A DNA stretch of 64,000 nucleotides from Catenulispora sp. GP43 (GTDB lineage Bacteria > Actinomycetota > Actinomycetes > Streptomycetales > Catenulisporaceae): assembly GCF_041260665.1 (NCBI RefSeq), contig NZ_JBGCCT010000037.1:60200-124199 (forward strand). The letters run 5' to 3'. This document shows positions 55,488 to 64,000 of this stretch, piece by piece (the first letter of the stretch is position 1; each line of letters begins with the position of its first letter). The notes under the pieces were generated by a model that saw only the letters and a program-made list of their open reading frames with translations, was not told where the DNA came from and made no database searches. Both the position numbers and the translations under genes were made by a program.

Positions 55488-56230
55488 TGGACCTTGCTGG
55501 TAAGAGCGCCATCGTCACCGGTGCTGCTTCTGGCATCGGACGTGCCAGTGCCGAGCTCCTGGCCGAGCTCGGCGCCTCGGTGGTCGTCGCCGACGTGGAC
55601 GAGGAACGTGGCAAGCTGGTCGCGGAGGGAGTCGGGGGCATCTTTGTACACTGCGACGTCGCACGCCGCGCCGACTGTGAGTCTGTCGTGGAGGCAGCTG
55701 TGTCCCTGTACGGCGGCGTCGACGTGTTGTTCAACAACGCTGGCGTCATCCGTCGTTCGACGGTTTGCGAGGTGAGCGACGAGGACTGGGACATGGTGAT
55801 GGCGGTCAACGTCCGCTCGGTCATGGTGCTCAGCGGACTGGTTATCCCGCACATGGCGGCGCGCGGCGGCGGCTCGATCATCAACACCGGTTCCGGGTGG
55901 GGTATTCGGGGCGGAGGTCGTGCGGTTTCGTACTGCGCCTCCAAGGGCGCGGTTGTCAACATGACTCGCGCGATGGCGATCGACCACGGCGGGGACAATA
56001 TCCGCGTCAACTGTGTCTGTCCTGGCGACACCGCGACCGACATGCTGGCCGACGAGGCGCGCCAGCTCGATGAGGACCCCGCCGCCTTCTATGCCGAGGC
56101 GGCCGTTCGACCGCTCGGCCGGATCGGTCAGCCCCGTGATATCGCGCATACTGTTGCGTTCCTGGCGAGCGATGCGGCGACGTTCATCAGCGGCGCGATC
56201 ATCCCCGTCGATGGTGCTGGGACCGCATAG
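55487..56230 (+). CDS. Short-chain dehydrogenase/reductase
   Basis: This 247-aa classical SDR has the cofactor loop TGAASGIG, NNAG, the catalytic Ser in NTGSGWG and Tyr-x3-Lys in SYCASKGA, and the C-terminal PVDGAGTA. An Asp after beta-2 (VVVADVDEE) favours NAD(H) over NADP(H). AAGGAG precedes the ATG, which overlaps the EamA stop. It could oxidise the hydroxyl group introduced by the 2OG oxygenase, or reduce a keto intermediate. Confidence 0.88.
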   Translation: MDLAGKSAIVTGAASGIGRASAELLAELGASVVVADVDEERGKLVAEGVGGIFVHCDVARRADCESVVEAAVSLYGGVDVLFNNAGVIRRSTVCEVSDEDWDMVMAVNVRSVMVLSGLVIPHMAARGGGSIINTGSGWGIRGGGRAVSYCASKGAVVNMTRAMAIDHGGDNIRVNCVCPGDTATDMLADEARQLDEDPAAFYAEAAVRPLGRIGQPRDIAHTVAFLASDAATFISGAIIPVDGAGTA

Positions 56231-56279
56231 CTCCGCGCACTCGGCAGGCACAGCACCGTTTCGAGTCGACGCAGTCCGC

Positions 56280-57120
56280 TCATGCGATGCCTGGCTCGTT
56301 TCAGTGGCTGATGTCGACCGGAGGGCGGTCCGGCGTACGCCGGATCGCCGGATTGATCGTGCTGGCGACTGCGGTAACCAGCATGAGCACGCCGATGCAC
56401 GCGAGACTTGTGGACGATCCCGCAACAGCGAGCAGGTAAGCGCTCGCCGCGGCGGTCAGCGGAACACGCCATTGGCCATCACGAGCGCCGCGCTGGCACG
56501 TCCGCGCATTTCGTCAGGTACTAACGTCACAATGTAGCTCTCCGTCACGACGTTCCAGATCGGTCCGAGGACGAGCATGAGGTGTCGATCGCGCCGAGCT
56601 CCAGGGCGTTGCTCGTCAGGAGAAACAGCGGCAGCAGCGCCACCCCGATCCAGGTGGTGACGATGGCGACCGCCTTCGGGTTGAGACGGCGATACAGGCG
56701 CGGAGCGATCAGCGCGCCGACCATCCCGCTAGAGCTGTAGAGCCCGAACATCAGGCCTATGTCGGCCGGTGTGGCGCCGTGCGATCGGGCGCGGACTACG
56801 AGGATCAGGATCAGAGCCTGGAAGACGACGTTGCTCACCGCGATCAGCAGGATAGCGGCCCTGTGATGAAGGGCTGGCAGAAGATCCATAAAAGTCTTTG
56901 GCACATCTCTTACCACAGCGCCTCCGGGCGTTGTGGTGGGCCGACCGTAAGTCGGCACGCACCAAGCGCAACCCGCAGGCTGCTGTGAGAGACAAGACAG
57001 CATCCGCCAAGAAGGGAAAGCCCAGGCCAAAACCGAACAGCAAACCTGCGATGGTCAGAAACTCGCTCTGGCCCAGGAGATCGTATGTCAACTCCGCGAG
57101 TCCAGCCCAACGCAACCATT
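56280..57120 (-). pseudogene. Decayed MFS transporter
   Basis: Minus-strand fragments in different frames read LLFGFGLGFPFLADAVLSLT, AILLIAVSNVVFQALILILV, GLMFGLYSSSGMVGALIAPR and GPIWNVVTESYIVTLVPDEM. They follow the same order as, and closely resemble, the MFS exporter at 41056-42315. Frame changes near 56560 and 56950 and a missing N-terminal half make it a relic. It is the only leftward gene in this stretch and separates the SDR gene from the LLM gene. Confidence 0.78.
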
Positions 57121-57152
57121 AGCCAACGACAAACCGAAGACGAGGCGACAAG

Positions 57153-58169
57153 ATGAGTAATGTGAATCGACAGCTTCGACTCTTTGCCACCATTCCACCT
57201 GCGGTCGGCGCCAGCGATTATCGGGCCGTCGTACGTGATGCAGCGAAGGCGGCAGAATCAGCAGGAATGTTCGGGGCGCTCGTGTATTCCGACAATCACA
57301 CGGTTGATCCTTGGCTTGTTGCACAAGAGGTCATCACAGCCACCGAGGCCTTCGAACCGCTTATCGCGCTCCAGCCCATTTATTCCCACCCAAGTACGAT
57401 CGCCAAAATAGTCGCGAGCTACGCACATGTCTACGGGCGAAGAATCTGCCTCAACTTGGTCGCAGGGGGCGTACGAGGCGATCTCACGGCATTGAACGAC
57501 GAGACTGAGCACGACCGACGCTACGCTCGGTTGACCGAGTACACGTCTCTCATCCTGCGCCTTTTGACCGATACCGAGCCGGTGACATTCGGTGGCGAGT
57601 TCTACCGGGTCCGTGATCTGACACTCCATCCGCGAATGCCGCAGGACCTGCTTCCCGGGCTCTACATGTCGGGTTCATCGACGGCCGGGCGCAAGGCGGG
57701 GGAAGAAATCGGCGCGATTAGCGTGCGCTATCCTTCGCCGCGCGAGGCCGTAGCGGAGATCGACGAATCCGCCCCGCGCTCAGGAGGTGTCCGGATCGGG
57801 ATCATAGCCAGAGACACCGATGACGAGGCATGGACTGTCGCCCATCGCCGGTTTCCGCGGACTCGCGCCGGGCGGATCCAGCAAATGCTTATCAGGGGCC
57901 TGTCCGACTCCCATTGGTTCGAACAGCTATCGACCGAGGATGAGTTTCCCGGTGGGCCAGAAAGCCCTTATTGGATGGGGCCGTTTCTCACGTCAGCGAC
58001 CTACTGCCCGTACCTCGTCGGTAGTCACGACAAGGTCGAGGCAGAGATCGCGCGCTATGTCTCTGCGGGATGTCGGGACTTCGTACTGGACACAGCACAC
58101 GAGGAGAGCGACTACGCGGCCTACACAGAGTCCTTTGACAGGGTACTGGCCCGCCAGCCGCTCGCCTAA
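57153..58169 (+). CDS. LLM-class flavin-dependent oxidoreductase (alkanesulfonate-monooxygenase-like)
   Basis: This 338-aa TIM-barrel protein opens RLFATIPPAVGASDYRAVVR. GALVYSDNHTVDPWLVAQEV, LNLVAGGVRGDLTALNDETE, a YSHPSTIAK-type strand and LYMSGSSTAGRKAGEE match the bacterial luciferase/SsuD group. The flavin would have to be reduced by a separate reductase, and none lies next to it. It may be part of the 50-58 kb cluster or an independent gene, because a dead MFS gene on the other strand intervenes. Confidence 0.82.
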   Translation: MSNVNRQLRLFATIPPAVGASDYRAVVRDAAKAAESAGMFGALVYSDNHTVDPWLVAQEVITATEAFEPLIALQPIYSHPSTIAKIVASYAHVYGRRICLNLVAGGVRGDLTALNDETEHDRRYARLTEYTSLILRLLTDTEPVTFGGEFYRVRDLTLHPRMPQDLLPGLYMSGSSTAGRKAGEEIGAISVRYPSPREAVAEIDESAPRSGGVRIGIIARDTDDEAWTVAHRRFPRTRAGRIQQMLIRGLSDSHWFEQLSTEDEFPGGPESPYWMGPFLTSATYCPYLVGSHDKVEAEIARYVSAGCRDFVLDTAHEESDYAAYTESFDRVLARQPLA

Positions 58170-58349
58170 GGACTCCTAACCTCGATGACTCAGCGGTCGC
58201 AGGTCTCTGATTTACCTCGTGGTCTGCCCGTTATGTCCCTCCGGGTGAGGTGACGGGCCGTCGCGTGTCGCCGCGGTAGCGCCGGGTTCCACAGGTCCGG
58301 GTGGGTGCTGTGCTGCTCCTTTCGAGGTTGCGGGGCGGATTTCGGCTGC

Positions 58350-59777
58350 TCAGCCGGGGTTGGGCAGGGCCGCGAGGCGATCCCAGCAGGTGGTGAACGC
58401 CGTGGCCCAGGGCCAGTCGGCGGGGATGCGCAGGATCGCATCGCGGGCGTGCCGGACCAGGCGGCCCGGCAGGTGCCAAAGACGGAAGCGCAGGGTGTGG
58501 ACCTCGGCGTCGGCCAGGTCCGGCTGGTCGTCTAGGCCGAGCAGCCGCGTCCAGCAGGTCAGGTCGGCGGCGATGTTCGCGCTCAGCATCCATGCGGCGT
58601 TGACGTGCCACATCTTGGACGGCAGGTTCCGCAGCCCTTGCGCCTTGTCAGCTTTGACCTGGTCCTCGGCCGCGCCGCGGTGCCGGTAGAGCGCGTCGAG
58701 GAACCAGCCGTGATGGGAGCCTGGCACCTTGGGCAGGACATCGATGCTGGTGGCGGTGATCTGGTAGCGCCAGCCGGTGGCCTTCTCGAAGTCGGTGAGC
58801 TTGCGCTCGTGGCGACGCGAGGGCTTGGAACGCCGCACGATCAGCCTCGTTCCAGCAGGCCACAGATCCAGCCGCTCGTTCAGCCCGGTGATCTCGGCGA
58901 CATCGGCGTCGTCCTGCATCAGGCCGTCTTGTTCCACGGCCGGTCTCCAGGACGCCGACGGGAGCTTGCCGATCGCGGCTTCGTCCTGCTCGGTGACCTT
59001 CCAACCGACCACGAAGTGCACCCGCCGTCTGCTGCCGTTCAAGGCGGTGATGTGCTCGATGAGCTCGTGGCTGGCCCCGGCTCCGTCGCACCGGACGATC
59101 AGGTGTCGCCGGAACCGCGCTGGGATCTGCGCGATGGCCTGGGCCAGCACGCTGATGTGGTCGGCGGCGGTGTTGGACCCGGCGTTGCCCGGCCGCAGCC
59201 GCATCGCAAGGACCTCGCAGGTGTTCGCGCACCACGCGCCTAGCGGATGGAACCCGAACCCGCGCTTATAGGTCGCCGCCGCGCCCTGCTTGGCCGCGAC
59301 CGCGGTGATCAGCGTGGCGTCCATATCGATCACGATCCAGCCGGACAAGATCCGTCCTGCGGTGCTGATCCACGGGAACCCCTGCTCGCGGCCGGCCAGC
59401 AGACCCCACACATGCGCTCGCACCGTGGCCCTGGCCTGTGCGATCCGCGCGAATGCCTTCGCATCCAGCTCGGCCAATGCCCGCCGGACCGTCGCATCCG
59501 ACGGTGCCGCGCCGAACACCGCTGCCTGGTGATCGAGCACCGCGATGTCCGCCATAGCGGTCGCGCCCAGGCAGATCGCCACCGCCAGCTGCACCAGCAC
59601 CACGCCCCGGTCCCAGCCCGGCGACCGGCCCCTCACCCGCAGCGCCTCTGATAACGCCGAGGTCAGACCCGTCTGATCAGCGCAGCGGCGCAGCAGCACC
59701 GCCCCGGCATGCCCCACAAGGCCCTTTGCGTCGGCCGCCACTTTCAGCCGACGCGCCCACCCGATAGTCTTCGACAC
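58350..59777 (-). CDS. IS1380-family transposase, intact
   Basis: This 475-aa transposase has the IS1380 DDE order: VIDMDATLITAVAAKQGAAA (first Asp), VRCDGAGASHELIEHI (second Asp) and the long insertion with HERKLTDFEKATGWRYQITA. The Glu region follows in RHRGAAEDQVKADKAQGLRN. The frame is uninterrupted with a GTG start, so it could be active, unlike every other transposase gene in the window. I could not identify the terminal repeats with confidence. Confidence 0.88.
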   Translation of the reverse strand: MSKTIGWARRLKVAADAKGLVGHAGAVLLRRCADQTGLTSALSEALRVRGRSPGWDRGVVLVQLAVAICLGATAMADIAVLDHQAAVFGAAPSDATVRRALAELDAKAFARIAQARATVRAHVWGLLAGREQGFPWISTAGRILSGWIVIDMDATLITAVAAKQGAAATYKRGFGFHPLGAWCANTCEVLAMRLRPGNAGSNTAADHISVLAQAIAQIPARFRRHLIVRCDGAGASHELIEHITALNGSRRRVHFVVGWKVTEQDEAAIGKLPSASWRPAVEQDGLMQDDADVAEITGLNERLDLWPAGTRLIVRRSKPSRRHERKLTDFEKATGWRYQITATSIDVLPKVPGSHHGWFLDALYRHRGAAEDQVKADKAQGLRNLPSKMWHVNAAWMLSANIAADLTCWTRLLGLDDQPDLADAEVHTLRFRLWHLPGRLVRHARDAILRIPADWPWATAFTTCWDRLAALPNPG

Positions 59778-59779
59778 CA

Positions 59780-59850
59780 GAAAGGTGCCCCATCTCCTGG
59801 ACCAGATACGAACTCGACACTCGCATCCTTCCAGGCCAAGGGCACCTTTC
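59780..59850. other. 11-bp inverted repeat before the IS1380 transposase
   Basis: GAAAGGTGCCC at 59780-59790 pairs with GGGCACCTTTC at 59840-59850, immediately upstream of the transposase GTG. It may be an IS end feature or a hairpin limiting read-through translation. Confidence 0.5.
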
Positions 59851-59879
59851 GCATGTCAGGCTCCGAACTCACAACTCAT

Positions 59880-60709
59880 CTGCTGAGTATCGGAGGCCAA
59901 CACAGAAGGATTGGACGACGGCATTGTGGTACGGGTCGCCGACGTTGCCCAGGGACGGCAGCAGCTCGGCCGTCCGGGTGTGTTGGGTGAAAGTCCAGGA
60001 TGTGAACTGGGTGCGTGGTCCCCGAGTATGATGGCGCTGGCGGCCGGAGCGCGGGAGTCGATGGTCATGCCCAGGGCGTTGGTGGCCGGGTCGGCACGCT
60101 GCCGGGAGTCGATCGTCCAGCCCACGACCCGGCGGCTGAATACGTCCAGGACTACGCAGCAGTACAGCTTGCCCTCGCGGGTGGGGTGTTCGGTGATGTC
60201 GGTAACCCACAGCTGGTTAGGCCCGTCTCGTCGGAAGTCACGCCGGACCAGGTCGGTGACCGTCGCCGCGGCGAGCACGGACCTGGCCTTGCGTCGCAGC
60301 GGCAATCCGGACAGGCCGGCCCGCCGCATCAGTAGCGCCACCGTGTTCTGCCCGATGGTTATCCCGTGGGCCTCGACGAGTTCGGCGTGGACTCGCGGCC
60401 GGCCGTAGGTGGCCCGGGAGGCGTCATGGATCCGGCCGATAAGATCCAAGAGCCATGCGTGCCGAATGACCCGCTGCGATGGCGGTCGGCCGAGCCACTC
60501 GTAGAAGCCCGAGGTCGACACGCCCAGGGCGTAGCAGGCCTGCCGGATCCGAACTCCGTCATCGTGCCGCTCGGCCACGAGACGGTACCGGACTTTTGGG
60601 GGCACCACCTGCTCTACCGCAGCGGCCGCCTTCCGCAGGATCTTCACTTCTTCTTCCAGGTCGCGGATGCGCTACCGATCCGCGGCCAGCTCGCTTGACT
60701 CCGTGCGCG
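59880..60709 (-). pseudogene. IS3-family orfB, frameshifted, with the tail of orfA
   Basis: The minus strand continues the IS3 coding region from the insertion point: RIRDLEEEVKILRKAAAAVE (end of orfA), then orfB with SGFYEWLGRPPSQR, ATYGRPRVHAEL, PNQLWVTDITEHPTREGKLY (first Asp) and VLDVFSRRVVGW. After about 60020 the correct frame changes to TQFTSWTFTQHTRTAELLPS and NVGDPYHNAVVQSF, then it stops. The final Glu-containing tail is cut. Its 5' part lies at 63534-63753, on the other side of a 2.8-kb insertion. Confidence 0.82.
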
Positions 60710-60715
60710 ACTAGC
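60710..60715. repeat. 6-bp target-site duplication, left copy
   Basis: ACTAGC directly left of the TGTACTGACC end at 60716. The same hexamer lies directly right of the opposite end at 63528-63533. Confidence 0.8.
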
Positions 60716-60752
60716 TGTACTGACCCGTGAGACATCCGATGGGATTTTGATG

Positions 60753-62001
60753 TCAAGCGGCGAGGCTATGTAGATCTTGTTTCGTAGTCGGGAACGCTGC
60801 CTGCTCGTTGTATGGGATGCGATGTTGCAGGCAGCGGCGGAGGCAGCCGAGAAGGCGGTTGAACAGGTTGCGAAGGGCAGCGACGTGGCGTTCCCCGGCT
60901 TCGCGTCGGCGGTCGTAGTGGGCGCAGGCACCTGGTGACGTGGTCAGGGCGCAGAATGCCCGCCGGTAGCCGACGCTGGCCAGGCGGTCGTTCTTGACGC
61001 GGCGTGCGGTCACGCTGCTCTTCTTGCCCGAGGCCCGCGTAATCGGCGCGGCGCCTGCGTAGGCTTTCAGAGCTCTGGCGTCGGCGAAGCGGGTGCGGTC
61101 ATCGCCGAGCTCGGCCAGGACTCGGGCGCCGAGCAGGAATCCGAGACCGGGAAAGCTGGCGATCACCTGGGCGTCCTCGTGTGTCTCGAACGCTTCGGTG
61201 ACGGCGTGTTCGAGCTGAGCTGCGCTGAGACAGGCCGCGTCCAGTTGGCGCAGCAGCGCGAGCGTGCGCTGGCTCATGGCCTATTCGACCTGGTTCGTCA
61301 GGCGCATCTGTGGGCTGCGAAGTGCGTCCAGGATCCGGGCGGCATCCTTGTCGATCCCGCGTTGCCGACCAGCCTTGCTCAGCAAGATCCGCAGTCTGGC
61401 GATGGTCAGCCTCGCGGCGGAGGCCGGGGTAGGAGCCGCGGCGAGGACCGCGCGGACGACTGCAGCGGTGAACTTGGCCGGCTCGTCGAACGCCAGCAGG
61501 AACGCCGGGAAGTATTCGCGCAGGTGAGAGCGCAGCTTGTTGCCGGCCTGAGTGCGATCCCAGACGGCGTCCTGCTGAGCACGGGCCAAAACTCGCGATG
61601 GCCTGGGCGAGTTCGCTGTCGGACGGCAGTGACCGGTGCGCCGCGACATCGGTGCGCAGGATGTTGGCCAGCACGGTGGCATCGAGATGGTCGGACTTCT
61701 TACGGGTGACCGCGGTGCGGTCGCGGTAGCGGGCCGCGGCCAACGGGTTGATCGCGTAGACGCGGCGGCCGGTGGCGCGCAGGCTTGCCACCAGCAGGCC
61801 ACGGGAGGTCTCAATCGCGACAGGAATCAGCTGGTCAGCGGTGTCTCCGCGCTCGGCCAGCAGTTCGAGCAGCGTGGTCAGGCCGGTGGCGTCGTCAGGG
61901 ACGCGGGCCTTGGCCACCAGCGTGCCGTCCTGGTTGACCAGGGCGATGTCGTGGTGGTCGCTGGCCCAGTCGATTCCGCAGTACACGTCGTTGTCGGGCA
62001 C
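60753..62001 (-). pseudogene. IS110 transposase with frameshift and stop
   Basis: The N-terminal RuvC-like DEDD part (CGIDWASDHHDIALVNQDGT, then RKKSDHLDATVLANIL) runs from 62001 to about 61580. It then needs a frame change to reach LARAQQDAVWDRTQAGNKLR and HLREYFPAFLLAF. An in-frame TAG at 61281-61283 precedes the C-terminal Tnp_20 domain (FPGLGFLLGARVLAELGDD, LKAYAGAAPITRASGKKS with the catalytic Ser). It looks inactive as sequenced. Confidence 0.85.
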
Positions 62002-62431
62002 CGATGCTCCCTCATCTGGCTGGTCAGTAGGTCCCTATGCCTGGCAGGCCCGCGCGTGCTCCCTAATGGAAGGACTCTCATGGATCCGGTCCGTCATCCG
62101 ATTAGCCGTTCGCGGTCCCAGCGATCCGCGCAGGCCTCGGTCCAACCGGGAAGTTGAAGGCTTCCGGCCTGGTCAAGAGGTGACCGCGAAGACGGCGTAA
62201 GACAACGAACCAGTTCCCGGCCGCCAGTTACTCTGACGGCCATGGGCGGGCAAACCACCCCATCGAGGGCTGACAGGTCGATGTTGGGCTCAGCTCTAGA
62301 ATCAGGGATCACCGTCCCGGGGCCTTCACATGAGTGACCGACGCCGACCGAAGAGCTCCCGCAACGGCCAGTCTCACAGTCGGACTCGCGGTCCTGGTTG
62401 GGGATAGGCATCCACGCGGAAGCTCCTACCA
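62002..62431 (-). ncRNA. Candidate bridge-RNA region of the IS110 element
   Basis: IS110-group elements carry a structured RNA in the non-coding end upstream of the transposase gene. This 430-nt end has no gene and contains several short inverted repeats, but I have not built a folded model. The call rests on element type and position. Confidence 0.35.
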
Positions 62432-63411
62432 CCCCGTTAGGTTAGGGACGCGGCTGGCGGGTGGCTTGCCTGCGGGTGCGGTGTGTGCGCGGTGGTGATT
62501 GTAGGTGTGTAGCCACCCGGCCAGTGCGTCCCGGTCTCGCTGCGGTAGGGCTGGGCGTAGGCCCATTCCTCCAGCATGGTGCGGTTGTAGCGTTCGACTT
62601 TGCCGTTGCTCTGGGGCCGGTAGGGCCGGGTGCGTTTGTGTGTGATTCCGGCGGCGGCCAGAGTGTCGCGGAAGACGTGGGACCGGTAGCAGGCCCCGTT
62701 GTCGATCAGCACACAGGCCACCGTGATTCCGCAGGTGGCGAAGTAGGCCTGGGCGCGGTTCCAGAACGCGGCCGCGGATTCCTTGGTCTCGTCCGGGAGG
62801 ATCTCGGTGTAGGCCAGGCGCGAGTGGTCGTCGACGGCGTTGTGCAGGTAGCTGTAGCCCAGGTTGGGGCGGCCGTGGACGGCGCGGGGCCGGGAGGGGT
62901 CGCGGTGCGCGGAGCTGTTGCGTCCGCCGGCGGCCCGGCCGCGGGTCTTGTGTCCGCCGCCGTCGGGGATGTTGCCGAGCTTCTTGATGTCGACGTGGAC
63001 CAGGTCGCCGGGGGCGGCGTGCTCGTAGCGGCGCACCACGGTGCCGGTGGCCCAGTCCAGGTGCACCAGGCGGGCCAGCCGGTAGCGGGTCAGGACACGG
63101 TGCACGGTGGCCGGATTCAGGCCGAGCAGCCAGGCGATCCGGGCCGGTCCCCACCGGCGGGCCAGCCTCACCTTGATGATCCGCCGCTCGGTGCGGGTCG
63201 GCGTGCGACGCGGGCTGGTCTGCGGCCGGGACGGGCGGTCGGCCATCCCGGCCGCGTCCCACTGGCGGTAGCGGTCGGCCCAGCGCTTGGCCGTGGTCGG
63301 GGAGACCTGGAACCGCTCGGCCGCGCTGCGCAGGCCCCAGCCATCCTCGACCACGCAGCGGGCCAGGCGCAGACGGCCGGTCTCGGACAGAGGTGCATTA
63401 GGGTGGGGCAT
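62426..63411 (-). pseudogene. IS481-family transposase, frameshifted near its end
   Basis: The gene starts MPHPNAPLSETGRLRLARCV. It has two HTH units (GLRSAAERFQVSPTTAKRWA; ARIAWLLGLNPATVHRVL), the DDE segments PGDLVHVDIKKLG and AVDDHSRLAYTEI, and the Glu region RPYRPQSNGKVERYNRTML. Near 62540 the frame must shift for DALAGWLHTYNHHRAHTAPA, and the last residues are cut by the IS110 insertion. Confidence 0.85.
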
Positions 63412-63527
63412 GAGGGCTTTTCTGGTCGCCGGTGCAGATGTCGCAATCCACACCAAGCCAGAAGGCCCTCACCCATTTCAAGATCAATCAGCCGTGAACC
63501 CCGTCACCAACCTCAATGGTCAGTACA

Positions 63528-63533
63528 ACTAGC
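63528..63533. repeat. 6-bp target-site duplication, right copy
   Basis: ACTAGC at the outer border of the right IS481 end, matching 60710-60715. Confidence 0.8.
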
Positions 63534-63753
63534 CGTCCTTCAGGCCACGATCGATGAGGCCCTGGCTCTTCCAGCCATACAGGCAGGACTGCGCGATCCC
63601 CAACGATGCGGCAACACCCACGACGGTTCGTCCGGAGGCGACCAAGGCCAGCGCGTGACGGCGAAATTCCGCCGGATAGGGCTGGGCACTGACAGCTCCT
63701 TGTTCCGGGAGAGCAGGGTCAAGACCACACCGCGTCCCGCCAGCCCGGACCTA
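63534..63753 (-). pseudogene. IS3-family orfA, 5' part split from orfB by IS481
   Basis: Minus-strand frame reads AQPYPAEFRRHALALVASGR, then VAASLGIAQSCLYGWKSQGL and IDRGLKDG, an IS3-type orfA HTH. It runs straight into the ACTAGC duplication. Removing 60716-63527 and one duplication rejoins it in frame with RIRDLEEEVKILRK at 60.66 kb, although two stop codons already existed in the joined frame. Confidence 0.8.
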
Positions 63754-63915
63754 TTCCAAAGTGCGCACCACCACATGCTCGACCTCAGCATCGGTTATTC
63801 GCGCAACACACCCGGGCGTGGCTCGCCAACCGGGCTGTCCAGCCGATCTCGCAGGAACCGAGCTGCCACGCGTCACGGTCTTGCGGTCGACGTTCAACCT
63901 GGCCACTGTCAGCGG
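63754..63915 (-). pseudogene. Scrap of an IS630-type transposase N-terminus
   Basis: Minus-strand reading gives PLTVARLNVDRKTVTRGSSV and then ITDAEVEHVVVRTLE, resembling the HTH and the segment before the DDE domain of IS630 transposases. It breaks off at the IS3 end and lacks the rest. Confidence 0.45.
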
Positions 63916-63917
63916 TC

Positions 63918-63985
63918 GCGTAATTCCCCACCTGTGGCCGATCTTGTCGGCGTAATTCCCCAGGGTCTCGTCTGCGTAATTCCCC
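63918..63985 (-). repeat. Three GCGTAATTCCCC direct repeats, IS21-like end
   Basis: GCGTAATTCCCC occurs at 63918-63929, 63950-63961 and 63974-63985. Multiple short terminal repeats with GGGGAATTACGC are typical of actinobacterial IS21-family ends, so an IS21-type element, or its end, probably lies at or beyond the right edge of the window. Confidence 0.5.
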
Positions 63986-64000
63986 CCCACCGAGGGTGTG

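Larger units (their letters stand above)
60728..62431 (-). mobile_element. IS110-family element inside IS481
   Basis: Removing this segment rejoins CTAACGGG (from the IS481 gene end) with GTCAGTACA (IS481 terminus). About 1.7 kb remain, made up of an IS110-type transposase relic, a 27-nt downstream end and a roughly 430-nt non-coding upstream end. As usual for IS110 there are no inverted repeats or clear target duplication. Confidence 0.7.
60716..63527 (-). mobile_element. IS481 element, itself interrupted by IS110
   Basis: Terminal repeats TGTACTGACC (60716-60725) and GGTCAGTACA (63518-63527) flanked by ACTAGC duplications define a 2812-bp insertion in an IS3 element. The right third holds an IS481 transposase gene. 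Its last codons (PNLTG) are cut from the expected end (ACGGGTCAGTACA) by an IS110 element. Confidence 0.82.

Overview
The window is high-GC actinobacterial DNA. Third codon positions are GC-rich, GTG/TTG starts are common, and it carries twin-arginine and Sec-secreted hydrolases, an AfsR/SARP-type regulator and actinobacterial insertion-sequence families. It looks like an accessory region of a filamentous actinomycete (Streptomyces/Catenulispora-like). I cannot fix the genus from sequence alone, and I see no rRNA, tRNA or CRISPR.

Layout. (1) 1-12.0 kb: mostly secreted hydrolases, namely a GH43-like fragment, an NlpC/P60-like protein with a PLL-type beta-propeller, two antigen-85-like esterases, a GH25 lysozyme carrying a propeller identical at the DNA level to the first one, and a penicillin-acylase-type Ntn hydrolase. 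Remnants of IS630, IS5 and a group II intron lie between them. (2) 12.5-15.1 kb: a minus-strand operon with an unannotated 46-aa secreted peptide, SdpA-like and SdpB-like proteins and a tandem GNAT acetyltransferase. It diverges from a large SARP regulator (15.3-18.5 kb). (3) 20.1-44.2 kb: a nonribosomal peptide cluster. Its left arm holds AcpS, a free ACP, an ATP-grasp ligase, a PLP decarboxylase and a luciferase-like monooxygenase, and a flavin reductase ends the main NRPS operon. This set has the composition of the butirosin side-chain pathway (BtrJ, BtrK, BtrI, BtrO, BtrV). The arm also has a free condensation domain and a class II aaRS-like amino acid:carrier-protein ligase. The core is a six-gene, translationally coupled minus-strand operon: T-TE, type II TE, half-C-A-MbtH, A-T-C-T, C-T-C-(degenerate A)-T, flavin reductase. 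The right arm, divergent from the core, has an AsnO/VioC-like oxygenase, an MFS exporter and two acyl-CoA-dehydrogenase-type proteins. (4) 44.2-50 kb: mobile-element debris with a ClpX-zinc-finger/HTH regulator and an MFS gene broken by a group II intron that abuts an ISL3 element. (5) 50.1-58.2 kb: a second small cluster with XRE-STAND regulator, GT25 transferase, BesD-family 2OG oxygenase with a hydroxylase-type HxD motif, condensation-like protein lacking the catalytic histidines, EamA exporter, SDR and LLM oxidoreductase. (6) 58.3-64 kb: an IS pile-up with IS1380, then IS3 containing IS481 containing IS110, an IS630 scrap and IS21-like terminal repeats.

How the genes may work together. 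I infer that the main cluster loads amino acids onto carrier proteins by at least three routes. These are conventional A domains (one with a Gln/Glu-like code, one with an Asn-like code), an ATP-grasp ligase onto a free ACP followed by decarboxylation and flavin-dependent hydroxylation, and an aaRS-like ligase. The free C domain and the NRPS protein with the wrecked A domain are plausible acceptors of the trans-loaded units. The product is unknown. Many transposase genes carry frameshifts or stops; some single-base frameshifts could be assembly errors.
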